This document shows, one piece after another, positions 46,091 through 54,934 of a stretch of DNA of 64,000 nt. The translations under genes and the position numbers were made by a program. The number at the start of each line of letters is the position of its first letter. The stretch's first letter is position 1. Origin of the DNA: Bradyrhizobium ivorense (GTDB lineage Bacteria > Pseudomonadota > Alphaproteobacteria > Rhizobiales > Xanthobacteraceae). The stretch spans positions 1,495,501-1,559,500 of the forward strand of contig NZ_CAADFC020000004.1 of the NCBI RefSeq assembly GCF_900696085.1. Reading direction: 5' to 3'. Under the pieces are notes generated by a model. The model made no database searches, had not been told where the DNA came from, and was given only the letters and a program-made list of their open reading frames with translations.

Positions 46091-46975
46091 TGCATCATGC
46101 AAGGCCACGCGGGCGGTGGCCGGGCTCCCTCCCCCCTTGCGGGGGAGGGTTGGGGAGAGGGGTGCTGCTTGCTCCGCCGCGAGTTGAAATCCGATTCTGC
46201 GCGAGGTCGCTCGTGATGCGGCGAAATGGTGCGGCACCGTCTCGCCCACCGTCATCGTTCCGCGTTCGCGGCTTACCCCTCTCCCCACCCTCCCCCGCAA
46301 GGGGGGAGGGAGCCTGAGAGGCGTGCTCACCTCACTAGTAGCAACATGCAAAGCAACGCGGGCGGTGGCAGGGCTCCCTCTCCCACGCAACCAGGGTCTA
46401 CCCCGGTTGCGCATCGTCGATTTGCGCAAGTCGGGCAGGCCCGACTTGCGATGGGAGAGGGTTGGGGTGAGGGGTGGCCCCAAGCGAGATCGGGGTTCGT
46501 GGCTACCCCTCACCCTGCCCCTCTCCCACAAGGGGAGAGGGAATGAGAGAGCAGCGCCCACCTCACTCGTAGCAACATGCAAGGCCACGCGGGCGGTGGC
46601 AGGGCTCCCTCCCCCCTTGCGGGGGAGGGTTGGGGAGAGGGGTGCCGCTTGCTCACAAGCCAGACGAAATCGAATTCCACGCGAGGTCGCTCGTGAGGCG
46701 GCGACATGGTGCGGCACCATCTCGCCCACCGTCATCGTTCCGCGTTCGCGGCTTACCCCTCTCCCCACCCTCCCCCGCAAGGGGGGAGGGAGCCTGAGAG
46801 GCGTGCTCACCTTACTAGTAGCAACAACGGTGGTAGCAGGGCTCCCTCCCCCCTTGCGGGGGAGGGTTGGGGAGAGGGGTAGCCCCAAGCGAGATCGGAG
46901 TTCGTGGCTACCCCTCACCCTGCCCCTCTCCCACAAGGGGAGAGGGAATGAGAGAGCAGCGCCCACCTCACTCGG
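46091..46975. repeat. Composite tandem repeat array (roughly 480-bp period) between the binding-protein and permease genes
   Basis: Two alternating palindromic modules, A (about 46091-46335 and 46571-46816) and B (about 46336-46566 and 46827-46975), each with CTCCCTC...GCGGGGGAGGG-type arms. CATGCAAGGCCACGCGGGCG recurs at 46096 and 46576. The first B module carries two extra hairpins in its tip: GCAACC...GGTTGC and GCAAGTCGGGCAGGCCCGAC with TTGC. No gene is supported in 46074-47014, so an operon is interrupted by noncoding palindromes. Confidence 0.88.
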
Positions 46976-47014
46976 AAACTCAGCCAGCGCCGTGGCCGTG
47001 TCGCGCGCCATCGC

Positions 47015-48637
47015 TCACCCCTTCGCCATCGCGCGATAATCCAGGCGGCGGTGGAACCAGTATTCGTAGCCGGTGACGTTCTTTTGCATCGCGACGTTGA
47101 CGAAGGGCTGGTAGAGCGGGATGCGCGGGACGTCGGCGAAGGCAAGGTCGACGAAGCCTTTGACGTCGGCAGCGTAGGCCGCGGTGTCGCCGGTGGCGGC
47201 CGCGGTGCGCGCGCCGTCGATCAATTTGTCCATCTCCGGCGACTTGTAGCTCATGGTGTTGAAGACGGAATTGTTGCCGTGATAGCACCAGTAGAAGAAG
47301 TACTCGGGGTAATCGAGCCAGCCCGAGAACACGTTGGTGAACAGCGGCATCTCCTTCTTGTTCAATTCTGTGCGCCAGTTGGCGCCGGGCACCTTGTTGA
47401 TCGTGGTCTTGATGCCGAGTTGCGCCAGGCTCTCCTGCACCAGCACGCAGAGCGGTTCGTTGACGCCGGCGAAATTCAGGTCGAACGAGATCGTGGTCTC
47501 GAAGCCGTTGGCGTACCCGGCTTCCGTCAGCAGCAGCTTCGCCTTCTCCATGTCGGTGACATATTTGGTCGGCTGGGGCCAGGCGACCTCGGTCGGCTTG
47601 TCCTTGGCCGCGCCGAACATCGGATTGGCAAGGCCGAACAGCACCGCATCCATGATCTTCTGGTACGGCATCGCGTAGGCCATCGCCTGCCGCACCTTCG
47701 GATTGTCGAACGGCGGCTTGGTGACGTTCATGCCGATATACTGAATGCCGTTGGAGAACGGCAGCGAGACCACGTTGAGCTTGCCGTTCGCCTTCATCTC
47801 CTGAAAGTCCTTGAACGGCAGCTCGTAGGAGATGTCGGCATCGCCGCGCTCCAGCAGCGCGCGGCGGTTGCCGGCCTGCGGCACCATGCGCCAGATCACG
47901 CGCTTGATCTTCGGCATCGGGCCGCCGACCCAGGCGTCGTTGCGCTCCATGATCACTTCGGTGCCGGCAGTCCACTTCGTCACCTTGTAGGCGCCGGAGC
48001 CGGCGGTCTGCTGCTTCGTAAACTCGAGACCCCAGGGATCCTTCTCGTTGGCGTTCTTCTTCACCAGCTCGGAATTGACGACGCAGGGCACGATCACCGC
48101 GAGGTCGGGGATCGTCAGCCTGTCCTTCTTCAGGAAGTCGACGCGCACGGTCGAGTCATCGACGATGACGAACTGCTCGGGCTTGGTGAGCGAGCCGGCG
48201 CTCATCTGGAAGGTCGGAAAGCCGCCGACGGAGACCGCGCGATCGAGCGACCATTTGACGTCCTTGGCGGTGACCTGTGTGCCGTCGTGGAATTTGGCGT
48301 CCTTGCGCAGCTTGAAGGTGACCGACATGTCGCCGATGTTGATGTCCTCGGCGAGCTCACCCTTGAACTTGTCGCGGTCGTAATAGGGCACGCCGCCCGG
48401 ACCGCTCTTCATCTCGTGGCTGATCAGCCGGTCGTAGCAGTTCCACGACACCTCGTAGCCGGGCACGTTGGTGCCGACGCCGTGGATGTCGAGATTGTTC
48501 GGGCCGCCCTCGGACACGATCAGCAGCGTCTCGGAGCGCGCGTCGGCCTTGGCCGGCGAGAAGATCGCGGGCGCAGTCGGCGCCAACGCGCCCGCGGCCA
48601 AGCCAGATACCGATTTGAGGAAATCGCGACGCTTCAT
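47015..48637 (-). CDS. Peptide/nickel-type ABC transporter substrate-binding protein (Tat-exported)
   Basis: A 540-aa SBP_bac_5 family protein. The N-terminus MKRRDFLKSVSGLAAGALAP has a twin-arginine signal. VTFKLRKDAKFHDGTQVTAKDVKWSLDRAVS is the family signature. ATG 48637 was chosen so that the Tat signal is N-terminal; 21 extra upstream codons are discarded. It is the first gene of the leftward block that continues with both permeases, the double ATPase and atzGEH, so it likely binds a ureide-like substrate rather than peptides (inference). Confidence 0.88.
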   Translation of the reverse strand: MKRRDFLKSVSGLAAGALAPTAPAIFSPAKADARSETLLIVSEGGPNNLDIHGVGTNVPGYEVSWNCYDRLISHEMKSGPGGVPYYDRDKFKGELAEDINIGDMSVTFKLRKDAKFHDGTQVTAKDVKWSLDRAVSVGGFPTFQMSAGSLTKPEQFVIVDDSTVRVDFLKKDRLTIPDLAVIVPCVVNSELVKKNANEKDPWGLEFTKQQTAGSGAYKVTKWTAGTEVIMERNDAWVGGPMPKIKRVIWRMVPQAGNRRALLERGDADISYELPFKDFQEMKANGKLNVVSLPFSNGIQYIGMNVTKPPFDNPKVRQAMAYAMPYQKIMDAVLFGLANPMFGAAKDKPTEVAWPQPTKYVTDMEKAKLLLTEAGYANGFETTISFDLNFAGVNEPLCVLVQESLAQLGIKTTINKVPGANWRTELNKKEMPLFTNVFSGWLDYPEYFFYWCYHGNNSVFNTMSYKSPEMDKLIDGARTAAATGDTAAYAADVKGFVDLAFADVPRIPLYQPFVNVAMQKNVTGYEYWFHRRLDYRAMAKG

Positions 48638-48783
48638 GGGATGCTCCAAATGCCTTTTGGGGAAATGGCTTTGGAACAGGGATCGCAAGGTTCGTGCCAA
48701 ACCTTAACGACGCGTTGTTTCGATCTAGCCGCTTGAAATCACACTGGAAACTTCGGATCGGTATCCAATTCCGGTGAAGTAGA

Positions 48784-48793
48784 TTGCATACAA
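48784..48793. promoter_or_regulatory. Candidate GntR operator before the transporter/atz block
   Basis: TTGCATACAA, one mismatch from TTGTNNACAA, 147 bp upstream of the binding-protein start codon and similar to the motif before atzF at 36797-36806. Weak evidence on its own. Confidence 0.35.
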
Positions 48794-48871
48794 AGCCGGA
48801 TCCATTGCTCAATATTCGAGCAGGCACAGGCCCACTGCTTGGTTTTTGGTGTGCTGGAGTCTCCCGCAGAA

Positions 48872-49819
48872 CTAGTCCGGCCAGATCAGCTCCTGTAACT
48901 GCACGAGGTCACTGGCCTGGTCCGGCCAGCCCGGAATGCAGATGTGCCGGAGCGGATCGCTGGCGGAGTGCAGCAGCATCAGCGCCATCAGCCGCCGCTT
49001 CAGCGCGAAGGTCACGTCCGCCCGCGCGATACCGAAACCGTCGAACAGGCTGCGGACACGGCGCGGATGGCCCGCCGCCATGAAGGCGCTGGGACCAGGC
49101 AGGTCGTACTCGCCCCATCCGGTCTTCACATCGCCGAAGTCGAACAGCCCGGCGACGTGCCAGCCGTCGGCCCGGCGCGCCAACAAAAAATTTTCCGGGA
49201 TGTACTCGCCGACCAGGATCACCGGCGGCGCGTGCATCGGGATCAGCTCGGCGGCGTCGCGCAGGAGATCGTCGAATCCTGCGAGAAATTTTGCCGGCAT
49301 CCCGAGCCGCACATGGCGGGCCCGGCACCGCGCGATCTGGGTGCGCATGAAGCCATCCCAGCGCGGCTCGATCGCAAGCAGCGCACCCGGCGGCACGCGC
49401 TGCACCTCGGCGATGACGGCGCCGATCTCGCCGAGCACCCGCTCCTTCTCGGCCTCCGGCAGCGCCGGCCAGACCTCCGAGCCGACGACGCCGGACAGGC
49501 GGGTGATGGCGAGATAAGGCCAGCCGTCGCGCTCGCCCTCCGCAACGAGTTCGGGAATCGGAAGGCCGAGCCGGCCGCGCAGCTCCTTCAGCGAAGCGCG
49601 TTCGGAAATGAACTGCCCGCGCAGGAACGGCGGAAACAGCTTCAGGATCAGATCGCCGTCGAGACCGATGACGAGGTTGGTGCCGGTCGCGAACACATGC
49701 GGCGCAGTGCAGGGAAGCCCGTGGCCGTCGGCGATCTCGCGCACGACCGGCAGCCAGCGCGACGTGTCGCTGCGCCAGGCGCGGTAGGTGTCGTAGTCGG
49801 TGATCGGTGGTAGCTGCAT
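48872..49819 (-). CDS. Aminoglycoside phosphotransferase (APH)-fold protein with altered catalytic loop
   Basis: A 315-aa protein of the APH/choline-kinase fold: N-lobe FATGTNLVIGLDGDLILKLFPPF with the ATP-binding lysine, hinge YLAITRLSGVVGSEVW, and metal loop GLFDFGDVKTG (DFG). The catalytic loop, normally H-G-D-x-x-P-x-N, reads VGEYIPEN: the catalytic Asp is Glu and the His is Val, while Asn remains. It may be a kinase of unusual substrate or a pseudo-kinase. It is monocistronic and downstream of nothing recognisable. Confidence 0.75.
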   Translation of the reverse strand: MQLPPITDYDTYRAWRSDTSRWLPVVREIADGHGLPCTAPHVFATGTNLVIGLDGDLILKLFPPFLRGQFISERASLKELRGRLGLPIPELVAEGERDGWPYLAITRLSGVVGSEVWPALPEAEKERVLGEIGAVIAEVQRVPPGALLAIEPRWDGFMRTQIARCRARHVRLGMPAKFLAGFDDLLRDAAELIPMHAPPVILVGEYIPENFLLARRADGWHVAGLFDFGDVKTGWGEYDLPGPSAFMAAGHPRRVRSLFDGFGIARADVTFALKRRLMALMLLHSASDPLRHICIPGWPDQASDLVQLQELIWPD

Positions 49820-49847
49820 TTTCAGATTTGCGCACCTTGGTCGGTGT

Positions 49848-49969
49848 CATCACCCGCGAAAGCGGGTGATGCAGTATTCCAGAGACGACAGTGATCGAAT
49901 CGAGGGGCCGCGGCGTACTGGATCGCCCGGTCCATGTGCGCAATTGCGCACAGGCCGGGCGATGACAGT
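49848..49969. repeat. Intergenic palindromic repeat (GTCATCRCCCGG family), copy 1
   Basis: GTCATCACCCGCGAAAGCGG ... CAGTATTCCAGAGACG ... GCGGCGTACTGGATCGCCC ... GGCCGGGCGATGAC. Ends and inner CAGTATTCCAG/ACTGGAT segments are inverted. Second copy at 57442-57545. Confidence 0.8.
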
Positions 49970-49973
49970 CTTG

Positions 49974-50095
49974 TAGCCCGGATGGAGCGCAGCGTAATCC
50001 GGGATTCTGCGTCAGCCGAAAGAGCGGCCCCGGATTTCGCGAGCTTGTCGTCGGGCGCGCGTTCGCGCGACCCGTTGGCTGCATCCGGGCTACGC
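49974..50095. repeat. Intergenic palindromic repeat (GTAGCCCGGATG family), copy 2
   Basis: GTAGCCCGGATGGAGCGCAG ... GGGCGCGCGTTCGCGCG ... CATCCGGGCTAC. Matches 8067-8187 closely. Confidence 0.8.
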
Positions 50096-50144
50096 AGCTT
50101 CGGATTGATTCGCTTGCGCCCAGTGAGGTGAGCACATCAGTCAG

Positions 50145-50315
50145 GCTCCCTCTCCCCTTGCGGGAGAGGGTGGGGAGAGGGGTGGCCGCGGGCGAGATGA
50201 TTGGTGGACGCGCGGCTCGTGCAATATCGAACCCCGCGATCGAAGCTCAGGTTGAGAGAGCACGTCGTGTGGTACCCCTCTCCCCAACCCTCCCCCGCAA
50301 GGGGGGAGGGAGCCC
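50145..50315. repeat. Long intergenic palindrome before the UgpB-like gene 3' end
   Basis: CCCTCTCCCCTTGCGGGAGA ... GGTGGGGAGAGGGG and the opposite arm ACCCCTCTCCCCAACCCTC ... GCAAGGGGGGAGGGAG with a centre resembling that of the element after polA. With its two neighbours it fills the whole gap 49820-50348. Confidence 0.85.
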
Positions 50316-50348
50316 GAGCAGCGTACTCACCTTACTTGTCGGCCACCC

Positions 50349-51671
50349 TCACCGGTCCGGATTGGCGCGCTCGAACTGGCGCAGCAGGCGGTTGCCGCGC
50401 TCTACTGCATTGTCCATCGCGGCCTGCGCGGAGCGCTTGCCGGAGAACACCTGCTCGAGCTCCTCCTCGATCACGTCGCGGACCAGCACGAACGAGCCGA
50501 GCCGGATGCCCCTCGAATTGTCGGTCGGCGGCCTCAAGGTGACCTCCTCGATCGAAATCGAGGCGCCGGGATTGCGCTCGTAAAAGCCCTGGGTCCCGGA
50601 CAGATCGAATGCGGCGCGGGTGATCGGCATGTAGCCGGTGTTCTGGTGCCAGGCGGCCTGCACCTCGGGCCGCGACAGATAGGCGAAGAATTTTGCCACC
50701 CCGGCATATTCGGCGCGCGGCCGGTCGCGCAGCACCCACAGCGTGGCGCCGCCGATGATCGAGTTCTGCGGCGCGCCCTGCACGTCGGGATAATACGGCA
50801 TCATGCCGTAGCCGATCTCGAATTTCGCATTGGCCCTGATGTCGGCGCGGGTGCCGGAGGAGCCGATGAAGATGCCGCACTCGCCCTTCTGGAAGCGCGG
50901 CTCGGCGGCCTGGCCGCGCCCGCTATAGTCGAACGCCTTGGTGGTCTGCCATTCCGCGAGATTGGCGATGTGGCGCACCAAGAGCGGATTGTTGAAGATC
51001 AGCTGCGCGTCCAGCCCGCCAAAGCCGTTGGTCTTGGTCGCGATCGGCAGGTTGTGAAAGGCGGAAAAATTCTCGACATTGATCCAGGACGGCCACGACG
51101 TGGTGAGCCCGCACATCATGCCGGCCGCGCGCAGCCGCTTCGCCGCCGCGCCGACCTCGGGCCAGGTCTTCGGCGCGACGTCCGGATCGAGCCCGGCCGA
51201 GCGAAACATGTCCTTGTTGTAGTAGAGGATCGGCGTCGACGCATTGAACGGGAACGACAGCATGTTGCCGTCGACATCGGCGTAGTAGCCGGCCACCGCG
51301 GGCAGATAGGCCGACGGCGTGAACGCCTCCTTCTGATCGCGCATCAGCTCAAACACCGGATAGATCGCGCCGCGCGCCGCCATCATGGTCGCGGTGGCGA
51401 TCTCGTTGACCTGCACGATCGCCGGCTGGCTGCGCGAACGGAACGCGAAGATCGCCGCGGTGACGGTCTCGGTGTAATTGCCCTTGTAGGCCGGCACGAT
51501 CCGGTAATCGGATTGCGAGCCGTTGAAATCGGCGGCGAGCCTCTCGAGCTGCTTGCCGAGCTCGCCGGACATCGCGTGCCACCACATGATCTCGGTCGTG
51601 GCCTGCGCAGGCGATACAAGCAGGAACGCCGCCGCCGCGGCGAGCTGCAGGACTTTCAAACCGAGCTTCAC
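50349..51671 (-). CDS. Extracellular solute-binding protein (UgpB-like, family 1)
   Basis: A 440-aa periplasmic protein, the same length as UgpB. A signal peptide (KLGLKVLQLAAAAAFLLVS, cleavage near AQA/T) precedes TEIMWWHAMSGELGKQLERL, the diagnostic UgpB opening (glycerol-3-phosphate or glycerophosphodiester binding). NASTPILYYNKDMFRSAGLDP and GYMPITRAAFDL are conserved. GTG 51671 is preceded by AAAAGGG; an ATG at 51704 would add 11 residues. No ugpA/E/C genes are nearby, so it is an orphan in this window. Confidence 0.85.
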   Translation of the reverse strand: MKLGLKVLQLAAAAAFLLVSPAQATTEIMWWHAMSGELGKQLERLAADFNGSQSDYRIVPAYKGNYTETVTAAIFAFRSRSQPAIVQVNEIATATMMAARGAIYPVFELMRDQKEAFTPSAYLPAVAGYYADVDGNMLSFPFNASTPILYYNKDMFRSAGLDPDVAPKTWPEVGAAAKRLRAAGMMCGLTTSWPSWINVENFSAFHNLPIATKTNGFGGLDAQLIFNNPLLVRHIANLAEWQTTKAFDYSGRGQAAEPRFQKGECGIFIGSSGTRADIRANAKFEIGYGMMPYYPDVQGAPQNSIIGGATLWVLRDRPRAEYAGVAKFFAYLSRPEVQAAWHQNTGYMPITRAAFDLSGTQGFYERNPGASISIEEVTLRPPTDNSRGIRLGSFVLVRDVIEEELEQVFSGKRSAQAAMDNAVERGNRLLRQFERANPDR

Positions 51672-51855
51672 GATCAGCCCTTTTCGGTGGCAACGTTCCC
51701 TCATAAGGCGACATACAAGCGGTTGCAATCGACACCGCTGGTTGCAGCGCCGTATTTAACGTTTGGCCGATGGGCGAAGCTTTCGCCTTCTGCTAAGAAT
51801 CCGTTGAACCTTTTCCTCCCGCCCTGGACTCAAATCACAAGGGGAATAGTAGCCT

Positions 51856-52845
51856 GTGTACCGCCGCGCCGGCCTTTCGCGGACCATAACGCTTGCCGTC
51901 GCGCTGCTGTCCGCAGTGGTTTCGGCGAGTGCCTTCGCGCGCGAATTCCGCACCGCCGATACCCAGAACGAGGACTATCCGACCGTCCAGGCGTTGAATT
52001 ACATGGGTCAGCTGATCGCCGAGCGTACCGGCGGCCGGCACCGGATCACGGTCTTCCACACCCGCCAGCTCGGCGAGGAGAAGGAGACCCTGGAGCAGAC
52101 CCGGGCCGGCGCCATCGACCTCAACCGGACCAATGTCGCCCTGATCGGGACCATGGTGCCGGCCGTAAACGTGCTGGCGATGCCGTTCCTGTTTCGATCG
52201 CTTGAGCACCTGCAAAAAACCCTGGACGGGCCGATCGGCACCGAGATCCTGGATAGCTTCGAGGCCCATGGCTTCGTCGGGCTGACGTTCTACGATTCCG
52301 GCGCCCGCTCTATCTACAACAGCGTCCGCCCGGTGCGTTCGCTCGAGGACCTCAAGGGCCTCAGGCTGCGGGTTCAGCAATCCGCGCAGATGGCGGAGAT
52401 GATCCGCGCGTTCGGTGCCCAGCCGGTCGAGATGCCCTACGGCCAGGTGCTGACCGGGCTCGCCACCAAGCTGATCGACGGCGCCGAGAACAACTGGCCG
52501 TCCTTCGTCACCACCGGCCACTACAAATATGCCGGCTACTACTCGCTGACCCGCCACACCGTGAGCCCCGAAGTGCTGGTGATGTCGAAAAAGGCCTGGG
52601 CCAGCCTGACCGCGGACGAACAGACGATCTTCCGCGAGGCCGCGCAGCGCTCCAGCACTTACATGCGCGAGAAATGGAAGGAGCTCGAGGAGCGCTCGCG
52701 CAAGCAAGCCGAGGCCGCCGGCGTCAAGATCATCGCCGACATCGACCGCCGGCCGTTCGAGGCGGCGATGGCCGGCATCTATGCCAAGGCCGAACGCGAT
52801 CCGGCGATCTCCGCGCTGATCGAACGCATCCGCAACGTGGAGTGA
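51856..52845 (+). CDS. TRAP transporter solute-binding protein (DctP family)
   Basis: A 329-aa periplasmic protein with a signal peptide (about residues 1-28, ending ASAFA). DctP features include ERTGGRHRITVFHTRQLGEEKE, the carboxylate-binding region LRLRVQQSAQMAEMIRAFGA and GAENNWPSFVTTGHYKY. No TRAP permease (DctQ/DctM) follows; instead, 7 bp later, a histidine kinase gene begins. It is therefore likely a periplasmic sensor that presents ligand to the kinase. GTG 51856. Confidence 0.87.
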   Translation: MYRRAGLSRTITLAVALLSAVVSASAFAREFRTADTQNEDYPTVQALNYMGQLIAERTGGRHRITVFHTRQLGEEKETLEQTRAGAIDLNRTNVALIGTMVPAVNVLAMPFLFRSLEHLQKTLDGPIGTEILDSFEAHGFVGLTFYDSGARSIYNSVRPVRSLEDLKGLRLRVQQSAQMAEMIRAFGAQPVEMPYGQVLTGLATKLIDGAENNWPSFVTTGHYKYAGYYSLTRHTVSPEVLVMSKKAWASLTADEQTIFREAAQRSSTYMREKWKELEERSRKQAEAAGVKIIADIDRRPFEAAMAGIYAKAERDPAISALIERIRNVE

Positions 52846-52852
52846 GGGGATC

Positions 52853-54934
52853 TTGGCCGAATCCCAACAGGACAATGTGACGAAGCGGCCGGCGGCTTTC
52901 GGGCCGCAGGGCCGCTTCCGCGTCGTCCAGCTGTTGCGCGCGGTCCCGATCCGCTGGCGCATCCTCTCGATCGCGCTGCTCAACTCCGCAGTCGTGATCG
53001 CGCTCGCGCTGCTGATCTGGAACGGCTCCAAGGTGCTCGGCTCGGCCTGGGACGACGTCCGCCAGGTGCGGGACTCCGACAAGATCCTGGCCAAGCTGGA
53101 GAGCGAGACCTCCCGGCTGCAGAACCTGATCCACCGCTACATCAACCAGCCGAGCCCCGATCTGTTCGCGGAGATCCTGCTGCTCCGCGAGGCCGTGCTC
53201 GGCACGCTGACCAACCGCGCCTCGACCGACCCGATGCTGTCGGGCTCGGTGGAGGAATTGGAGCGCGCCACCAGCCACTTCCTCGACGGCTTCGGCGAGC
53301 TGCGCGCCCTGCAGACCACCATCACCAAGACCTATGACGAGCAGGTGCTGGCGCCGACCAAGGACATGGCCGGACTCTATTCGATCATCGAGGGCGCGAC
53401 CGGCCATCGCGACGCGCTGATCTGGCCAGCGCTCGGCAAGTCCCGCGAAGCCTTCACCTCGCTGCTGGTCGCGGCCAACACCTATTATCTGTCGCTCGCC
53501 TCGGCCTCGGCCGAGGAGGCCCGCCGCAACACCGATACGATCGAGAAGACCATTCCGGTGATGACTGATCTCGCCGAGAACGACCTGCAGCGCATGGCGC
53601 TGGCACGGCTCAAGGTCAAGACCGCGGAGCTGCGCGACGGGCTCACCCGGCTGAGCGAGCAGCTTGCCAGCCGCACCGAATTGTTGCGCAACACCATCGA
53701 CGCCAGCCAGGCCGATGCGATCGGCGCCATCGACGGCCTCTCGGTCAAGATGCGCCAGCGCGAGCAGAAGGCGCAGGAGACCTTCGACAAGACCCTGTCG
53801 GCGATCTCGCGCCGGGTGCTGTCGATTGCCGTGGTCTTCCTCGGCGTCATCATGTCCGCCGGCGTCATGATCGCGCTGTCGATCCGCCTGCCGCTGGCGC
53901 AGATCATGGCGGCGATGCGCGCCATCACCTCGGGCGATCTCGACCGGCCGGTGCAGGGCACCGCGGCCAGGGACGAGGTCGGTGCCATGGCGCGCGCGGT
54001 CGAAGTGTTCCGCGAGAACGCGATTGCCAAGCGCAAGACCGAGGACGAGCTGCGCAGTTCCAAGGAGAAGGCCGAGAGCGCGCTGCTCGAGCTCAACACT
54101 GCGCAGCAGAACCTGATCGATGCCGAGCGGCTCGCCGCGCTCGGCGGCCTCGTCGCCGGCGTCGCGCATGAGGTCAACAACCCGATCGGCATCAGCCTCA
54201 CGGTGGCCTCGAGCTTCGCCCGGCGCGCCGAGATGTTCGAGAACGATCTGAAGACCGAGCAGTTGCGCCGCTCCAAGCTTGACGAGTTCGTCCGCACCTC
54301 GCGCGACGCCTCGCAGCAGCTGGTCGCCAATCTGCAGCGCGCCGGTGAATTGATTCAGTCCTTCAAGCAGGTCGCGGTCGACCGCTCGCATGCCGAGCGG
54401 CGCCAGTTCAGCTTGAGTGAATCGACCGACCAGATCGTGGCGAGCCTGCGCCCGGTGCTGAAGAAGGCCGCCATCACGCTGTCGGTCGACGTGCCCGAGG
54501 GCCTCTTGATCGACGGCTATCCCGGCGCCTATGGGCAGATCTTAACCAATCTTTTCCTCAACGCAGTCAATCATGCCTTTGCTGACGGTCGCTCCGGCAT
54601 GATCTCGATCTCGGCGCGCGGGCGCGGCGCCGACGATGTCGAGATCATCTTCGCCGATGACGGCGCCGGCATGACGCCGGACGTGCAGCGGCAGGCATTC
54701 GACCCATTTTTCACGACGCGCCGCAACGAAGGTGGTACGGGCCTCGGCCTCCATATCGTCTATAACCTGGTCACCCAGCAGCTCGGCGGACGCATGATGC
54801 TGGAGTCAAGGGTAGGACAAGGCACCACTTTTCGCATTATCATGCCCAGGATCGCCAAGGGACAGCCCACGATCACTGACGCAGCAGCCGACGGAACCAG
54901 TCAATGGCCGAACAGGACGATGTCCTCCAACTGA
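52853..54934 (+). CDS. Membrane-bound sensor histidine kinase
   Basis: A 693-aa kinase. TM1 about residues 36-56, a large helical periplasmic domain (about 57-320), TM2 about 323-346, HAMP about 347-395, a coiled stretch, then an NtrB/DctB-style H-box GVAHEVNNPIG (His439), N-box ILTNLFLNAVNHAF and G-boxes FADDGAGMTP and GGTGLGLHIVYNL. The periplasmic domain is helical like those of TorS-type kinases. TTG 52853 follows GAGGGGATC right after the binding-protein stop; a GTG at 52877 is an alternative. It overlaps the next gene by 31 bp. Confidence 0.88.
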   Translation: MAESQQDNVTKRPAAFGPQGRFRVVQLLRAVPIRWRILSIALLNSAVVIALALLIWNGSKVLGSAWDDVRQVRDSDKILAKLESETSRLQNLIHRYINQPSPDLFAEILLLREAVLGTLTNRASTDPMLSGSVEELERATSHFLDGFGELRALQTTITKTYDEQVLAPTKDMAGLYSIIEGATGHRDALIWPALGKSREAFTSLLVAANTYYLSLASASAEEARRNTDTIEKTIPVMTDLAENDLQRMALARLKVKTAELRDGLTRLSEQLASRTELLRNTIDASQADAIGAIDGLSVKMRQREQKAQETFDKTLSAISRRVLSIAVVFLGVIMSAGVMIALSIRLPLAQIMAAMRAITSGDLDRPVQGTAARDEVGAMARAVEVFRENAIAKRKTEDELRSSKEKAESALLELNTAQQNLIDAERLAALGGLVAGVAHEVNNPIGISLTVASSFARRAEMFENDLKTEQLRRSKLDEFVRTSRDASQQLVANLQRAGELIQSFKQVAVDRSHAERRQFSLSESTDQIVASLRPVLKKAAITLSVDVPEGLLIDGYPGAYGQILTNLFLNAVNHAFADGRSGMISISARGRGADDVEIIFADDGAGMTPDVQRQAFDPFFTTRRNEGGTGLGLHIVYNLVTQQLGGRMMLESRVGQGTTFRIIMPRIAKGQPTITDAAADGTSQWPNRTMSSN

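Noticed and set aside
46067..47011. 314-codon minus-strand open frame over the repeat array
   Set aside because: The translation is a repetitive Pro/Leu/Arg string generated by the palindromic modules (PLSPTLPRKGGG repeats), with no gene-like character.
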